From contig NZ_JACSGR010000003.1 in NCBI RefSeq assembly GCF_016025525.2, positions 124,001 through 188,000 on the forward strand: a DNA stretch of 64,000 nucleotides. Reading direction: 5' to 3'. The DNA comes from Eikenella glucosivorans. GTDB taxonomy: Bacteria > Pseudomonadota > Gammaproteobacteria > Burkholderiales > Neisseriaceae. The translations under genes and the position numbers were made by a program. Below the pieces are notes generated by a model, which had not been told where the DNA came from, did no database searches, and was given only the letters and a program-made list of their open reading frames with translations. Shown in pieces: positions 7,180 to 14,729 of this stretch. Within the stretch, counting starts at the first letter, position 1. The number at the start of each line of letters is the position of its first letter.

Positions 7180-9090
7180 TTACCATACCAAGGGGTGGGT
7201 AATGGAACTGTCCGTCGGCAGCAGGTTGTCGATGGCGGAGGTATTGTCCGCGCGTTCGCCGGTTTCCAAACGGCGCGAGCCTTCGTTCCACGGCAGGGCG
7301 AGTTTGCCGGCGCGCACGGCAGGCTGCGCCTGATAGGCAAGCTGCGGCAGATTGACGGCAGACGGGGTGTTGCCACCGTATAGCACGGTGTAAACGCCGC
7401 CGGGGACGGTTGCCTGCTGCGGTTGGGTCAGGCGGCAGGGTTCGCTGTCGTTTTTCGGCGGCATTTTGTCGGCGGGGCAAAGCTCGGCAGGCGTTTGGCT
7501 GCTCAATTCAAAACGCAGGCGGTGTCCGGGCTGCACGCCCCATTGGCGCGGGGCAAGAGCGATATCGAAGCGGTAGGTTTCGCCGGGGGTCAGATAGCGG
7601 TCGCGTTTGAATGACTGCCATGCCCAGGTAATGTTGCCGTTGCTGTCGCGCCAAGTGCGGCTGTTGTCCAACGCGCGCTGGCTGCCAACCAGGGCGCCGC
7701 GCGAGACAAGCTGTTCGCTGCCGTCGGGGGCAACGTCATACAGGCGGGCAATCAGTACCATATTGCGGTTGCTCGATTGGGCGTAAACGGTGGCGGTCAT
7801 CGCGCCGGAAAGGGTCGCGCCGTCTTTTAAGGCTTCGGTGGTGTAGCTGAGTTTGCCGTCGGCATCGCTCGGTTGGGCATAACGCAGAGTGGCCTGCCCC
7901 TGCGGGGCTTTGCCTGTGCTCAGGCTGCCGTTTGCGCCCAAATGCCAAACGGTGGCGCGCTCGGTTTGCGGATAGCCTTTGAGGTTTACCCAGCGGTTGC
8001 TGCCCATTTCAAAGACGTGCAGCGGGGTTTGGGTGCGTTGCAGGCCGGTATTCTGCCCTTTGACCCAAGTGTCCAGCCATTGCAGGTGCAGCCCCATGTC
8101 CATGCCTTGGCCGTGTTCCCAGCCGCCCATCACCAGTTGCCATTTCGGCGACACGGGCTGGTTGGCGGTCATCGGTGCGAAGGCGGGGCGTTTGGCGTAG
8201 GCGTTTTGCAGGGCGAGATAGGCGCGCACGGTGCCGGTTTCCACCACGTCTTTCCAGCCGGCGTTCAACAGCACGGGGACGTCGTTGGCAACGATTTTTT
8301 CCGCCAGCGCCGCCGTGCCACGTTCGCCCCAATATCTGCCTTGGTAAGCGGCATCGCGTCCGGCAATCACATCTTGGGTGAAGGTTTGGAAAAAGCGGCG
8401 CACGGCGGGCGTGTCGCCGACAAGCTGCGTGCCCAGCCCTTCAAACTGCCAGAAGCTCATGGTGGGCATGCCGCCGTTGAGCCACGATTGGCGCGGCATA
8501 TTTTCCATACCCGAACACGATGCCAGCACCGCTTTGAGCGGCGAGTTTTTGCCCGCATAGGCAGCATCGGTCAGCGCAATCGCACCCGGCCACGAGCAGC
8601 CGTGGATGGCGACCTTGCCATCGGAGCCATCGGTTTTTGCCGCCCACTGAATCAGGTTCGCGCCGTCACGTCCTTCACGCGGCGACAAAAACTGCACTTC
8701 GCCGCCCGACGCGCCTGTGCCGCGCGCCCGCACGAAGACCGAGATGTAGCCGTGTTTGGCGAAAAAGTCGTTCACCGTCAGCGGCACGGCGAAGCGGGCA
8801 TAGGGCATATGCTCAATCAGCACGGGGAAACGCCCTTCGGCGCGCCTGCCCGTTTGCAAATCGGCGGGATAGGCGATGGTGGCGGCCAATTCCACGCCGT
8901 CATCCATCGGGATTTTGACGTTATCGACGATAACCGCGCCGTAACGCTCCGCCGGCACGTGCCAGCCCTGCCCGCCCGGGTATTCGACCGATGATGCGGC
9001 GACGGGGGCGGCAGTTTGCGCCGCAGCGGGAAGGGTTGGAAAGCCGGTCAGCAGTGCGGCAGACAGCAGGGATAGTTTTCTGATTTTCAT
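7180..9090 (-). CDS. CocE/NonD family hydrolase, exported
   Basis: 636 residues. The N-terminus MKIRKLSLLSAALLTGF to AAAQ is a Sec signal peptide. The peptidase S15 catalytic domain follows, with the nucleophile elbow HGCSWPGA (Ser of GxSxxG), an Asp candidate in LNAGWKDVVETG and His in GGWEHGQGMD. The C-terminal jelly-roll domain (X-Pro dipeptidyl-peptidase C-terminal-like) ends with GHRLRFELSSQT and GGVYTVLYGG. It should hydrolyse acyl esters or amides in the periplasm; the substrate is unknown. Start: AAAAGGAG 9 nt upstream of the signal-peptide methionine. It is paralogous to the gene at the left edge and is served by promoter C. Confidence 0.88.
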   Translation of the reverse strand: MKIRKLSLLSAALLTGFPTLPAAAQTAAPVAASSVEYPGGQGWHVPAERYGAVIVDNVKIPMDDGVELAATIAYPADLQTGRRAEGRFPVLIEHMPYARFAVPLTVNDFFAKHGYISVFVRARGTGASGGEVQFLSPREGRDGANLIQWAAKTDGSDGKVAIHGCSWPGAIALTDAAYAGKNSPLKAVLASCSGMENMPRQSWLNGGMPTMSFWQFEGLGTQLVGDTPAVRRFFQTFTQDVIAGRDAAYQGRYWGERGTAALAEKIVANDVPVLLNAGWKDVVETGTVRAYLALQNAYAKRPAFAPMTANQPVSPKWQLVMGGWEHGQGMDMGLHLQWLDTWVKGQNTGLQRTQTPLHVFEMGSNRWVNLKGYPQTERATVWHLGANGSLSTGKAPQGQATLRYAQPSDADGKLSYTTEALKDGATLSGAMTATVYAQSSNRNMVLIARLYDVAPDGSEQLVSRGALVGSQRALDNSRTWRDSNGNITWAWQSFKRDRYLTPGETYRFDIALAPRQWGVQPGHRLRFELSSQTPAELCPADKMPPKNDSEPCRLTQPQQATVPGGVYTVLYGGNTPSAVNLPQLAYQAQPAVRAGKLALPWNEGSRRLETGERADNTSAIDNLLPTDSSITHPLVW

Positions 9091-9130
9091 GCAAATTGCT
9101 CCTTTTCTTGATTGGGAATGGACAGCAGGC

Positions 9131-9196
9131 ATTGTACGCACTCTCCAATTTGGGATTAACCCATTTGGACTGCAAATGGTTATGAACGCTATTCAC
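9131..9196 (-). promoter_or_regulatory. LysR-type promoter C for the CocE hydrolase
   Basis: Dyad at 9182-9196 (ATGAA CGCTA TTCAC), -35-like TTAATC at 9154-9159 and -10 TACAAT at 9131-9136 on the minus strand. Geometry is identical to promoters A, B and D although the flanking sequence differs, which argues for function rather than recent duplication. Confidence 0.7.
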
Positions 9197-9200
9197 AAAT

Positions 9201-9261
9201 AAAGGCTACCTGAAAAATATCCGCCCGCAGAAAACTGCTGCGCTTTTTTCAGGTAGCCTTA
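9201..9261. terminator. Inverted AG-eikDUS pair
   Basis: AAAGGCTACCTGAAAA and TTTTTTCAGGTAGCCTT face each other across about 30 nt. It lies 3' of the lipoprotein aldo/keto reductase gene (ends 9281) and upstream of the promoter of the hydrolase gene, a typical position for a DUS-type terminator in Neisseriaceae. Confidence 0.6.
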
Positions 9262-9280
9262 TCCTTATCCCGCGCGGGTT

Positions 9281-10258
9281 TTAAAACGTGGAAAACCGCT
9301 GCTGCTTGTCCAACGCGCGGATTTGCGCCATTTCGTCGTCGCTCAGGCTGAAATCAAAAATGTCGATGTTTTCGCGGATGTGGCGCGGGTTGGACGAGCC
9401 GGGGATGGCGACGTTGCCGTCCTGCAAGTGCCAGCGCAGGATGATTTGCGCGGGGGTTTTGCCGTGCGCGCGGGCGATGGCGGCGATGACGGGGTCGGCA
9501 AACAGGGTCTGCGTGCCGCCGCGCCCGTAGCGGTCGCGCCCGCCCAGCGGATACCAGGCTTCCAGCACCGTGCCGTGGCGGTCGAACAGCGGTTTCAGGC
9601 TGCGCCATTGGTTGTAGGGGTGGGTTTCGTTCTGCACCACGGCAGGCGGGATGCTGGCCACGCGCAGGATGTCGGCGAACTCTTTTTCATAATAGTTGGA
9701 CAGGCCGATGGAGCGGATTTTGCCGGCGGCCACGGCAGCTTCCATGGCTTTGTAGGCTTCCGCGTCGTGCGGGGCGGGATGGTGCAGCAGCACGAGGTCA
9801 ATGTAGTCGGTATCCAGCCGTTTGAGCATGACGTCGATTTCGGCGGCGGCGTTGGGGAAGTCTGCCGTCCACAGCTTGGTGGTGAGGAAAATCTGGTCGC
9901 GCGGGATGCCGGATTTTCGGATGGCGCGGCCGACGGCGGCTTCGTTGCCGTAGATGTGGGCGGTGTCAATCAGGCGGTAGCCGTCTTTGAGCGCGGCCAG
10001 CACCGAGGCTTCGGCTTTTTCGTTGTCCAGCATAAACACGCCGATGCCGACGATGGGCATATCGTAGCCGCTGTTGAGCCGCACGCTGCGTTTGGCCAAA
10101 TCAAATTGCGGGGCTTGCGCGGCAGGTTGGGCGGCGGAAGCGGTGGGCGGCGCGGATGGGGCGGAAGTGGGTGCCGGTGCGTTGGCACGGGGCGCACCGT
10201 TGCAGGCGGTGGCGAGCGCGGCCAGCACGGCGGCGGCGAGATAGGGTTTCCTGTTCAT
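9281..10258 (-). CDS. Aldo/keto reductase with lipoprotein-type signal
   Basis: 325 residues. MNRKPYLAAAVLAALATAC looks like a lipoprotein signal, followed by an Ala/Pro spacer of about 45 residues. The AKR barrel follows with GYRLIDTAHIYGNE (catalytic Asp and Tyr), FLTTKLW (catalytic Lys), LVLLHHP (His) and IPGSSNPRHIRENI (NADPH-binding). All four tetrad residues are present. It is like YtbE/DkgA reductases of small carbonyls. An exported NADPH-dependent AKR is unusual because the periplasm lacks NADPH. Start: AAGGAG 6 nt before ATG. The 203-bp upstream gap separates it from the flavodoxin gene. Confidence 0.85.
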   Translation of the reverse strand: MNRKPYLAAAVLAALATACNGAPRANAPAPTSAPSAPPTASAAQPAAQAPQFDLAKRSVRLNSGYDMPIVGIGVFMLDNEKAEASVLAALKDGYRLIDTAHIYGNEAAVGRAIRKSGIPRDQIFLTTKLWTADFPNAAAEIDVMLKRLDTDYIDLVLLHHPAPHDAEAYKAMEAAVAAGKIRSIGLSNYYEKEFADILRVASIPPAVVQNETHPYNQWRSLKPLFDRHGTVLEAWYPLGGRDRYGRGGTQTLFADPVIAAIARAHGKTPAQIILRWHLQDGNVAIPGSSNPRHIRENIDIFDFSLSDDEMAQIRALDKQQRFSTF

Positions 10259-10461
10259 GGAGGTCTCCTTGGGGGCGTTGGATGATGGATGGGATGATAA
10301 CGGGGTTCGAGCGGGCGGGGAAATCGGGAAAACGGATGGGGGGTATTGCGGGGGCGATGGGGCTGCTTGAAACGGGGTTTTGCTTGGCAGAATTCCCGCC
10401 TGCTTCGCAGGACACCGTTTTAGCGGAAACTGCATTGCCTTTTCAGGTAGCCTTTCGGCTT

Positions 10462-11055
10462 TCAGGCAGCCTGCCCCAGCCGCCGCAGCCATTCGCGCAC
10501 TTCGCGTTCTACCGCCGCGCGGCGTTCCCCTTTAATCGCCAGCAGGATGCCCCTGCGTTCGTAACCGCCTTCGGTGCTGAATCCGGCTAGGATGCGGCTG
10601 TGCGGGGCGAGGCGTTGGAGCGTTTGGAAGCCGTCGCCCGCGCCCCAGCCTGCGTGGGTGTTGAACGGAATGACGGTTTTGCCGTGCAGGTCGGCCTGCC
10701 GCAAAAAGGTCTGCACGGGCGGCGGCATCTGCATGGCCCAGGTCGGCCAGCCCAGATAGATGCGGTCATACGCAGCCAGGTTGGGCAGGCGGGCAATCGG
10801 GTGTGCGCCGCCCTGTTCCAGCTCTTTGGCGGCGGCATCGACGTTCGCCTGATAGTTGCGCGGATACGGCGGCTTGGGTTCGATGGTGAACAGATTGCCG
10901 CCGGTTTGCGCGGCGATGATTTCGGCAACGGCACGTGTATTCCCGCTGCGACTCAAATAGGCCACCAGCGGGCGGGAAGCGCGGGCGTGGGCGGGGCGGG
11001 AAGTCATGGTCATTGCTCCTGCAGCGAGCAGGGCGAGTAATTCGCGGCGGTTCAT
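10462..11055 (-). CDS. Exported flavodoxin
   Basis: 197 residues. The signal MNRRELLALLAAGAMT has a twin arginine and ends near AHA, which fits Tat export with FMN bound. The flavodoxin domain starts YLSRSGNTRAVAE (FMN-phosphate loop), with IYLGWPTWAMQMPPPVQTF and NTHAGWGAGDGF as isoalloxazine-flanking loops. This matches the Flavodoxin_4-like family often located beside aldo/keto reductases. It probably carries electrons in periplasmic reduction. It begins 51 bp after the aldo/keto reductase gene that ends at 11107 (same strand), so both may be driven by promoter D. Confidence 0.85.
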   Translation of the reverse strand: MNRRELLALLAAGAMTMTSRPAHARASRPLVAYLSRSGNTRAVAEIIAAQTGGNLFTIEPKPPYPRNYQANVDAAAKELEQGGAHPIARLPNLAAYDRIYLGWPTWAMQMPPPVQTFLRQADLHGKTVIPFNTHAGWGAGDGFQTLQRLAPHSRILAGFSTEGGYERRGILLAIKGERRAAVEREVREWLRRLGQAA

Positions 11056-11106
11056 CGGTTTCCCTTTCGGGCGGGTTTTTCAGGTAGCCTTTTCAGGCTG
11101 CCCGTA

Positions 11107-12087
11107 TCAGCGGTTCACCATTTTTTGCGACGCTTCGGTATAACGGTGTCCGACGATTTCGATACGGCGCAGGGCTTCGTCGAGTTCGGACAAGTCGGCG
11201 GCAGTCAGCGTGATGTCGGCGGCGGCGAGGTTTTCTTCGAGGCGGTGCATTTTGGTCGTGCCGGGGATGGGGGCAATCCACGGTTTTTGTGCCAATACCC
11301 AAGCCAACGCGATTTGTGCCTTGGTTGCGCCGTGGCGGCGGGCAACGGCGTCAATCACGTCCAGCAGCGCGGCGTTTTGCTTCATCGCATCTTCCTGAAA
11401 ACGCGGCAGGTTTTTTCGGAAATCGCCGTCGGAAATCTGGCTGCCCGCCGTAATCGCGCCGGTCAGGAAACCCTTGCCCAGCGGGCTGAACGGCACAAAG
11501 CCGATACCCAGTTCCGACAACACGGGGAAAATCTCCGCTTCCGGCTCGCGCCACCACAGCGAATATTCGCTTTGCAGGGCGGAAACGGGCTGCACGGCGT
11601 GGGCGCGGCGGATGGATTCCGCACCTGCTTCGGAAAGCCCGAAATATTTGACTTTTCCTTCGGCAATCAAATTCTTAACCGCGCCTGCCACTTCTTCCAT
11701 CGGCACGGCGGGATCGACGCGGTGTTGGTACAGCAGGTCGATATAGTCGGTATTCAGGCGCGAGAGCGACTGATCGACCACGGCGCGGATGCGTTCGGGG
11801 CGGCTGTCCAGCCCTTCGGCGACGATGCCGTTTTTAAAACCGAATTTGGTGGCGACCACGACCTGTTCGCGAAACGGTGCAACCGCCTTGCCGACCAGCC
11901 GCTCGTTCGCTTCGCCGTAGGCTTCGGCAGTATCGAAAAAGCGCACGCCCAAATCGAAGGCGCGGCGGATGAGGGCAATACCGTCGGCTTCGGAGATGGC
12001 GGTATCGTAGCCGAAAGTCATGCTCATGCAGCCGAGTCCGATGGCGGAAACGGCAAGACCTTGGCGGCCGAGTTGGCGGGTTTGCAT
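11107..12087 (-). CDS. Aldo/keto reductase
   Basis: 326 residues, cytoplasmic. Visible family blocks: LGRQGLAVSAIGLGCM, VRFFDTAEAYGEANERLVG (Asp and Tyr of the tetrad), VVVATKFGF (Lys), IDLLYQHRVDP (His) and IAPIPGTTKMHRLEENL (NADPH site). It belongs to the AKR13/YhdN-like group acting on aldehydes and methylglyoxal. Start: ATAAGGAG 6 nt upstream. It has promoter D with the most perfect dyad of the set, and is followed by the flavodoxin gene on the same strand. Confidence 0.9.
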   Translation of the reverse strand: MQTRQLGRQGLAVSAIGLGCMSMTFGYDTAISEADGIALIRRAFDLGVRFFDTAEAYGEANERLVGKAVAPFREQVVVATKFGFKNGIVAEGLDSRPERIRAVVDQSLSRLNTDYIDLLYQHRVDPAVPMEEVAGAVKNLIAEGKVKYFGLSEAGAESIRRAHAVQPVSALQSEYSLWWREPEAEIFPVLSELGIGFVPFSPLGKGFLTGAITAGSQISDGDFRKNLPRFQEDAMKQNAALLDVIDAVARRHGATKAQIALAWVLAQKPWIAPIPGTTKMHRLEENLAAADITLTAADLSELDEALRRIEIVGHRYTEASQKMVNR

Positions 12088-12122
12088 GGGGAACTCCTTA
12101 TGGTTGCTCAGTGGATGGAGGC

Positions 12123-12188
12123 ATGGTAGCGACAAGTGCATGATAGATAAACTGGGTTTGTTTGATAGGGGCTATGAGCCAAACTCAT
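12123..12188 (-). promoter_or_regulatory. LysR-type promoter D for the aldo/keto reductase-flavodoxin unit
   Basis: The dyad at 12174-12188 is perfect (ATGAG CCAAA CTCAT). The -35-like TTTATC is at 12146-12151 and the -10 TACCAT at 12123-12128 on the minus strand. Same spacing as promoters A, B and C. Confidence 0.72.
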
Positions 12189-12193
12189 GAAAG

Positions 12194-12248
12194 AGGCTAC
12201 CTGAAAACCGGCGGCGCTTGCCTGCCGGTATTTTTCAGGTAGCCTTTT
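12194..12248. terminator. Inverted AG-eikDUS pair
   Basis: AGGCTACCTGAAAACCGGC and GCCGGTATTTTTCAGGTAGCCTTTT form an extended stem-loop between two divergent units. It may act as an insulator or terminator. Confidence 0.55.
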
Positions 12249-12513
12249 GGCCAAAGGCGATTGGACGATCGGGCAATAAGCCGCTTGATTGGCAGGTTCT
12301 TTTGCTTTTATTAGCAATAAAATTTCTATTTATAAAATTATTCGGCATGAAATTTCAATATCAGGCTGGAATGGCGGCCTGTCGCGCCAAGCGGCAGGGG
12401 ATTTGGGCAGGAAAACTGCGTAATCGCGTGCCCGGCGGGGCAGGGCGGCTTGCCGTGCGCTAAATTTTGTTAAAATCGCGCCTTTGTTGAATTGCCTTAT
12501 CCTTAATACTGCT
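12249..12513. other. Region upstream of the sodium symporter gene
   Basis: No gene is evident. The part 12310-12350 is AT-rich. A possible promoter is TTGCCG at 12450-12455 and TAAAAT at 12471-12476 (15-bp spacer) shortly before the symporter gene. Confidence 0.4.
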
Positions 12514-13851
12514 ATGAAAACTCCTGCTTCCTGGTCGTCCAAAATCGGTTTTATCCTGTCTGCGGCGGGCTCCGCCATCGGCTTGGGCGCGATTTGGAAA
12601 TTCCCCTACACCGCCGGCACCAACGGCGGCGCGGTGTTTTTCCTGATGTTTCTGATTTTTACCGTGTTGGTGGCACTGCCGGTGCAGCTGGCCGAGTTTT
12701 ATATCGGGCGGCGCAGCGGCAAAAATGCGGTGGATGCGTTTAAAACGCTGGCACCCAACAGCCTGTGGCCTTGGATCGGGCGCATGGGCGTGTTTGCCTG
12801 CTTTATTTTGCTGTCGTTTTACAGCGTGGTGGGCGGCTGGGTGCTGAATTATGTGGTGCACGCGTTTGACGGCAGCATTCACGCAGGCTCGGATTTCAAC
12901 GCGCTGTTCGGCCAAACGATTTCCAGCCCGGCGGGGTCGGTTGCCTACCAGGGGCTGTTTATGCTGATGACGGTGTGGGTAGTGAAAAGCGGGATTTCCA
13001 CCGGCATCGAAAAGGCTAATAAATATATGATGCCGGCGCTGTTCCTGCTGTTTGTGCTCTTGGCGGTGCGCTCGCTCACGCTGCCGGGCTCGATGGCGGG
13101 CGTTTCTTTCTTGCTCAAGCCGGATTGGTCGCACTTCACGCCGCAAACCATGCTCACGGCGCTGGGGCAGGCCTTCTTCGCGCTCAGCCTGGGCGTGTCC
13201 ACCATGATTACCTATGCCGCCTATCTGGATAAAAAACAGGATTTGTTCCGCTCGGGCAACAGCATCATGTGGATGAACCTGCTGGTGTCTTTGCTGGCCG
13301 GCTTGGTGATTTTCCCCGCCGTGTTTGCTTTCGGCTTTGAGCCGGGGCAGGGGCCGGGACTGATTTTCGTGGTGCTGCCGGCGGTGTTTATGAAGCTGCC
13401 GATGGGCAATCTGCTGTTTGCGGTGTTTATGCTCTTGGTGGTGTTCGCCACGCTCACTTCGGCTTTCTCCATGCTGGAAACGGTGATTGCCGCCGTGATC
13501 CGCGAAGACGAGGGCAAACGCGCCAAAACCACCTGGATCATCGGCACGGCCATCTTCATCGTGGGCATCCCTTCGGCGCTGTCTTTCGGCGTGCTCTCGG
13601 ATTGGACGCTGTTCGGCAAAACCCTGTTTGACCTGTGGGATTACATGATTACCGCGCTGATTATGCCCATCAGCTCGCTGCTGGTGGCCATATTCGTGGG
13701 CTGGGTGCGGCAGAAGAGCGATGTGTTCGGGCACATGCGTGAGGGCAGCAGTGTGCCGCAGGCGGTGATTGCGCTGTGGCTGGCCGCGCTGCGCTTTTTG
13801 GCGCCGGTGGCGATTTTGCTGGTGTTTGCCAACACGCTGGGTTGGCTGTAG
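12514..13851 (+). CDS. Sodium-dependent transporter (NSS/SNF family)
   Basis: 445 residues with about 11 membrane segments, as in LeuT/MhsT-type bacterial transporters. The first helix motif SSKIGFILSAAGSAIGLGAIWKFP, with the unwound Na+ and substrate site, is unmistakable, and FFALSLGVSTMITYAAYL is the TM6-7 region with Na+-coordinating residues. It imports an amino acid or related compound with Na+ in the inner membrane; the substrate is not predictable. Start chosen at MKTPASWSSK because the signature begins ten residues later; an earlier in-frame codon adds only MLNCLILNTA. No clear ribosome site. Confidence 0.9.
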   Translation: MKTPASWSSKIGFILSAAGSAIGLGAIWKFPYTAGTNGGAVFFLMFLIFTVLVALPVQLAEFYIGRRSGKNAVDAFKTLAPNSLWPWIGRMGVFACFILLSFYSVVGGWVLNYVVHAFDGSIHAGSDFNALFGQTISSPAGSVAYQGLFMLMTVWVVKSGISTGIEKANKYMMPALFLLFVLLAVRSLTLPGSMAGVSFLLKPDWSHFTPQTMLTALGQAFFALSLGVSTMITYAAYLDKKQDLFRSGNSIMWMNLLVSLLAGLVIFPAVFAFGFEPGQGPGLIFVVLPAVFMKLPMGNLLFAVFMLLVVFATLTSAFSMLETVIAAVIREDEGKRAKTTWIIGTAIFIVGIPSALSFGVLSDWTLFGKTLFDLWDYMITALIMPISSLLVAIFVGWVRQKSDVFGHMREGSSVPQAVIALWLAALRFLAPVAILLVFANTLGWL

Positions 13852-13863
13852 ATGGCATGCGGG

Positions 13864-13905
13864 TTTTCAGGTAGCCTGCCGCTGCTTTGAGGCTACCTGA
13901 AAAAA
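13864..13905. terminator. DUS inverted pair after the symporter gene
   Basis: TTTTCAGGTAGCCT and AGGCTACCTGAAAAAA in inverted order with a short loop, directly after the symporter stop codon. Confidence 0.6.
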
Positions 13906-13940
13906 GAAGGGTTGATTTCCCCCTAGTTTAGGAGAGCATG

Positions 13941-14372
13941 ATGAAAAAATTGGCCTGTTTGCTGCTGTTGGGCTTGGGCTGCCTGCCCGCCTATGCGCTG
14001 GATGCGCAAGACCAGGGCGACTATGTGATTCTGCACAGCCAAACCCAGCAGCCCACCGCCATGCAGATGCGCTTTTATTTGCAGGGGCGGCAGTGGATGA
14101 TGGATGGCCGCCGGCTGCCGGAAACCCGCTGGGCGCCGGTGTGCCGCGGCACGGGCGAATGCCGGCTGGTGGACGCTTCGGCGCGCGATATGGCGCAGTG
14201 GAAAGCCACGCTGCCCGCATCTTGGCAGGCGCACCGCTTCAGCTGTGTTAAAAACCAGGCGTTGGGCTTCTGCCACGTGGAAGACCGCAATCACTCCGGC
14301 CGCCGCGCCTATTGGATGTTTGCGCTGGTGAACGGCTATCCGCAGGCGATGATGGTGAACCGTTTGCGCTAA
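13941..14372 (+). CDS. Small exported protein of unknown function
   Basis: 143 residues. MKKLACLLLLGLGCLPAYA is a Sec signal peptide, giving a periplasmic protein with four Cys (CRGTGEC and SCVKNQALGFC), probably two disulfides, and many Trp. I do not recognise the family. Two adjacent ATG codons are possible; the second (13941) is preferred because AGGAG lies 6 nt before it. Transcribed alone, bounded by DUS pairs. Confidence 0.7.
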   Translation: MKKLACLLLLGLGCLPAYALDAQDQGDYVILHSQTQQPTAMQMRFYLQGRQWMMDGRRLPETRWAPVCRGTGECRLVDASARDMAQWKATLPASWQAHRFSCVKNQALGFCHVEDRNHSGRRAYWMFALVNGYPQAMMVNRLR

Positions 14373-14390
14373 GCCGATAGGCTGTATGGG

Positions 14391-14432
14391 AAGGCTACCT
14401 GAAAATGCTTCGGCATTTTTCAGGTAGCCTTT
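14391..14432. terminator. Inverted AG-eikDUS pair
   Basis: AAGGCTACCTGAAAATGC and GCATTTTTCAGGTAGCCTTT form a strong stem with a TTCG-like loop and T-run. Terminator of the preceding small exported protein. Confidence 0.75.
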
Positions 14433-14729
14433 CTGTTGGTTGGCGTTCATCGGCTTGCGTCGGGTTGAATCTGACCTATTTCGCTAGGATTTCCACCAAT
14501 GCGCTGTGGATTAAGCCGAATTCCTGCCATGAACATTCGGCTGCGGCTTTTTCGTGGTTCAAATCGGCTGCTTGCATATTTCCCTTGATCCGATAGAAAG
14601 ATTCGGCTGGATACGGGGATGGTCTAAAGGCGCGCGCAATTTCAGGTAGCCTTGGCGTTGTGCTGGCGGCTACCTGAAAAATATCGCCCATCCCGCGCTG
14701 CCGTTGCTGGCCGTGCCAAAGCTGATTTT
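14433..14729. other. Intergenic stretch with DUS copies
   Basis: Apart from the short reading frame at 14476-14577, I see three eikDUS copies (about 14642, 14670 and 14730), the last two forming a possible terminator for the LysR gene, and no further coding sequence. Confidence 0.5.
14476..14577 (-). pseudogene. Short reading frame, possible gene remnant
   Basis: The 33-codon frame begins MQAADLNHEKAAAECSWQEF and ends in EILAK followed by a stop. The same frame continues upstream without a start as RPSPYPAESFYRIKG. The composition looks protein-like and is poorer in GC than its surroundings, suggesting the tail of a degraded gene or a tiny protein. No ribosome site or family recognised. Confidence 0.3.

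Noticed and set aside
7873..8994. Plus-strand frame of 373 codons opposite the CocE hydrolase gene
   Set aside because: Shadow frame of a gene whose signal peptide and catalytic motifs are all on the minus strand.
10259..10400. LysR-type promoter upstream of the lipoprotein aldo/keto reductase
   Set aside because: GATAACGGGGTT resembles the -35 region of the other promoters, but no T-N11-A dyad is found 29 bp away.
12460..13734. Minus-strand frame of 424 codons opposite the sodium symporter gene
   Set aside because: Composition rich in His/Gln/Arg; the symporter motifs on the plus strand are unmistakable.
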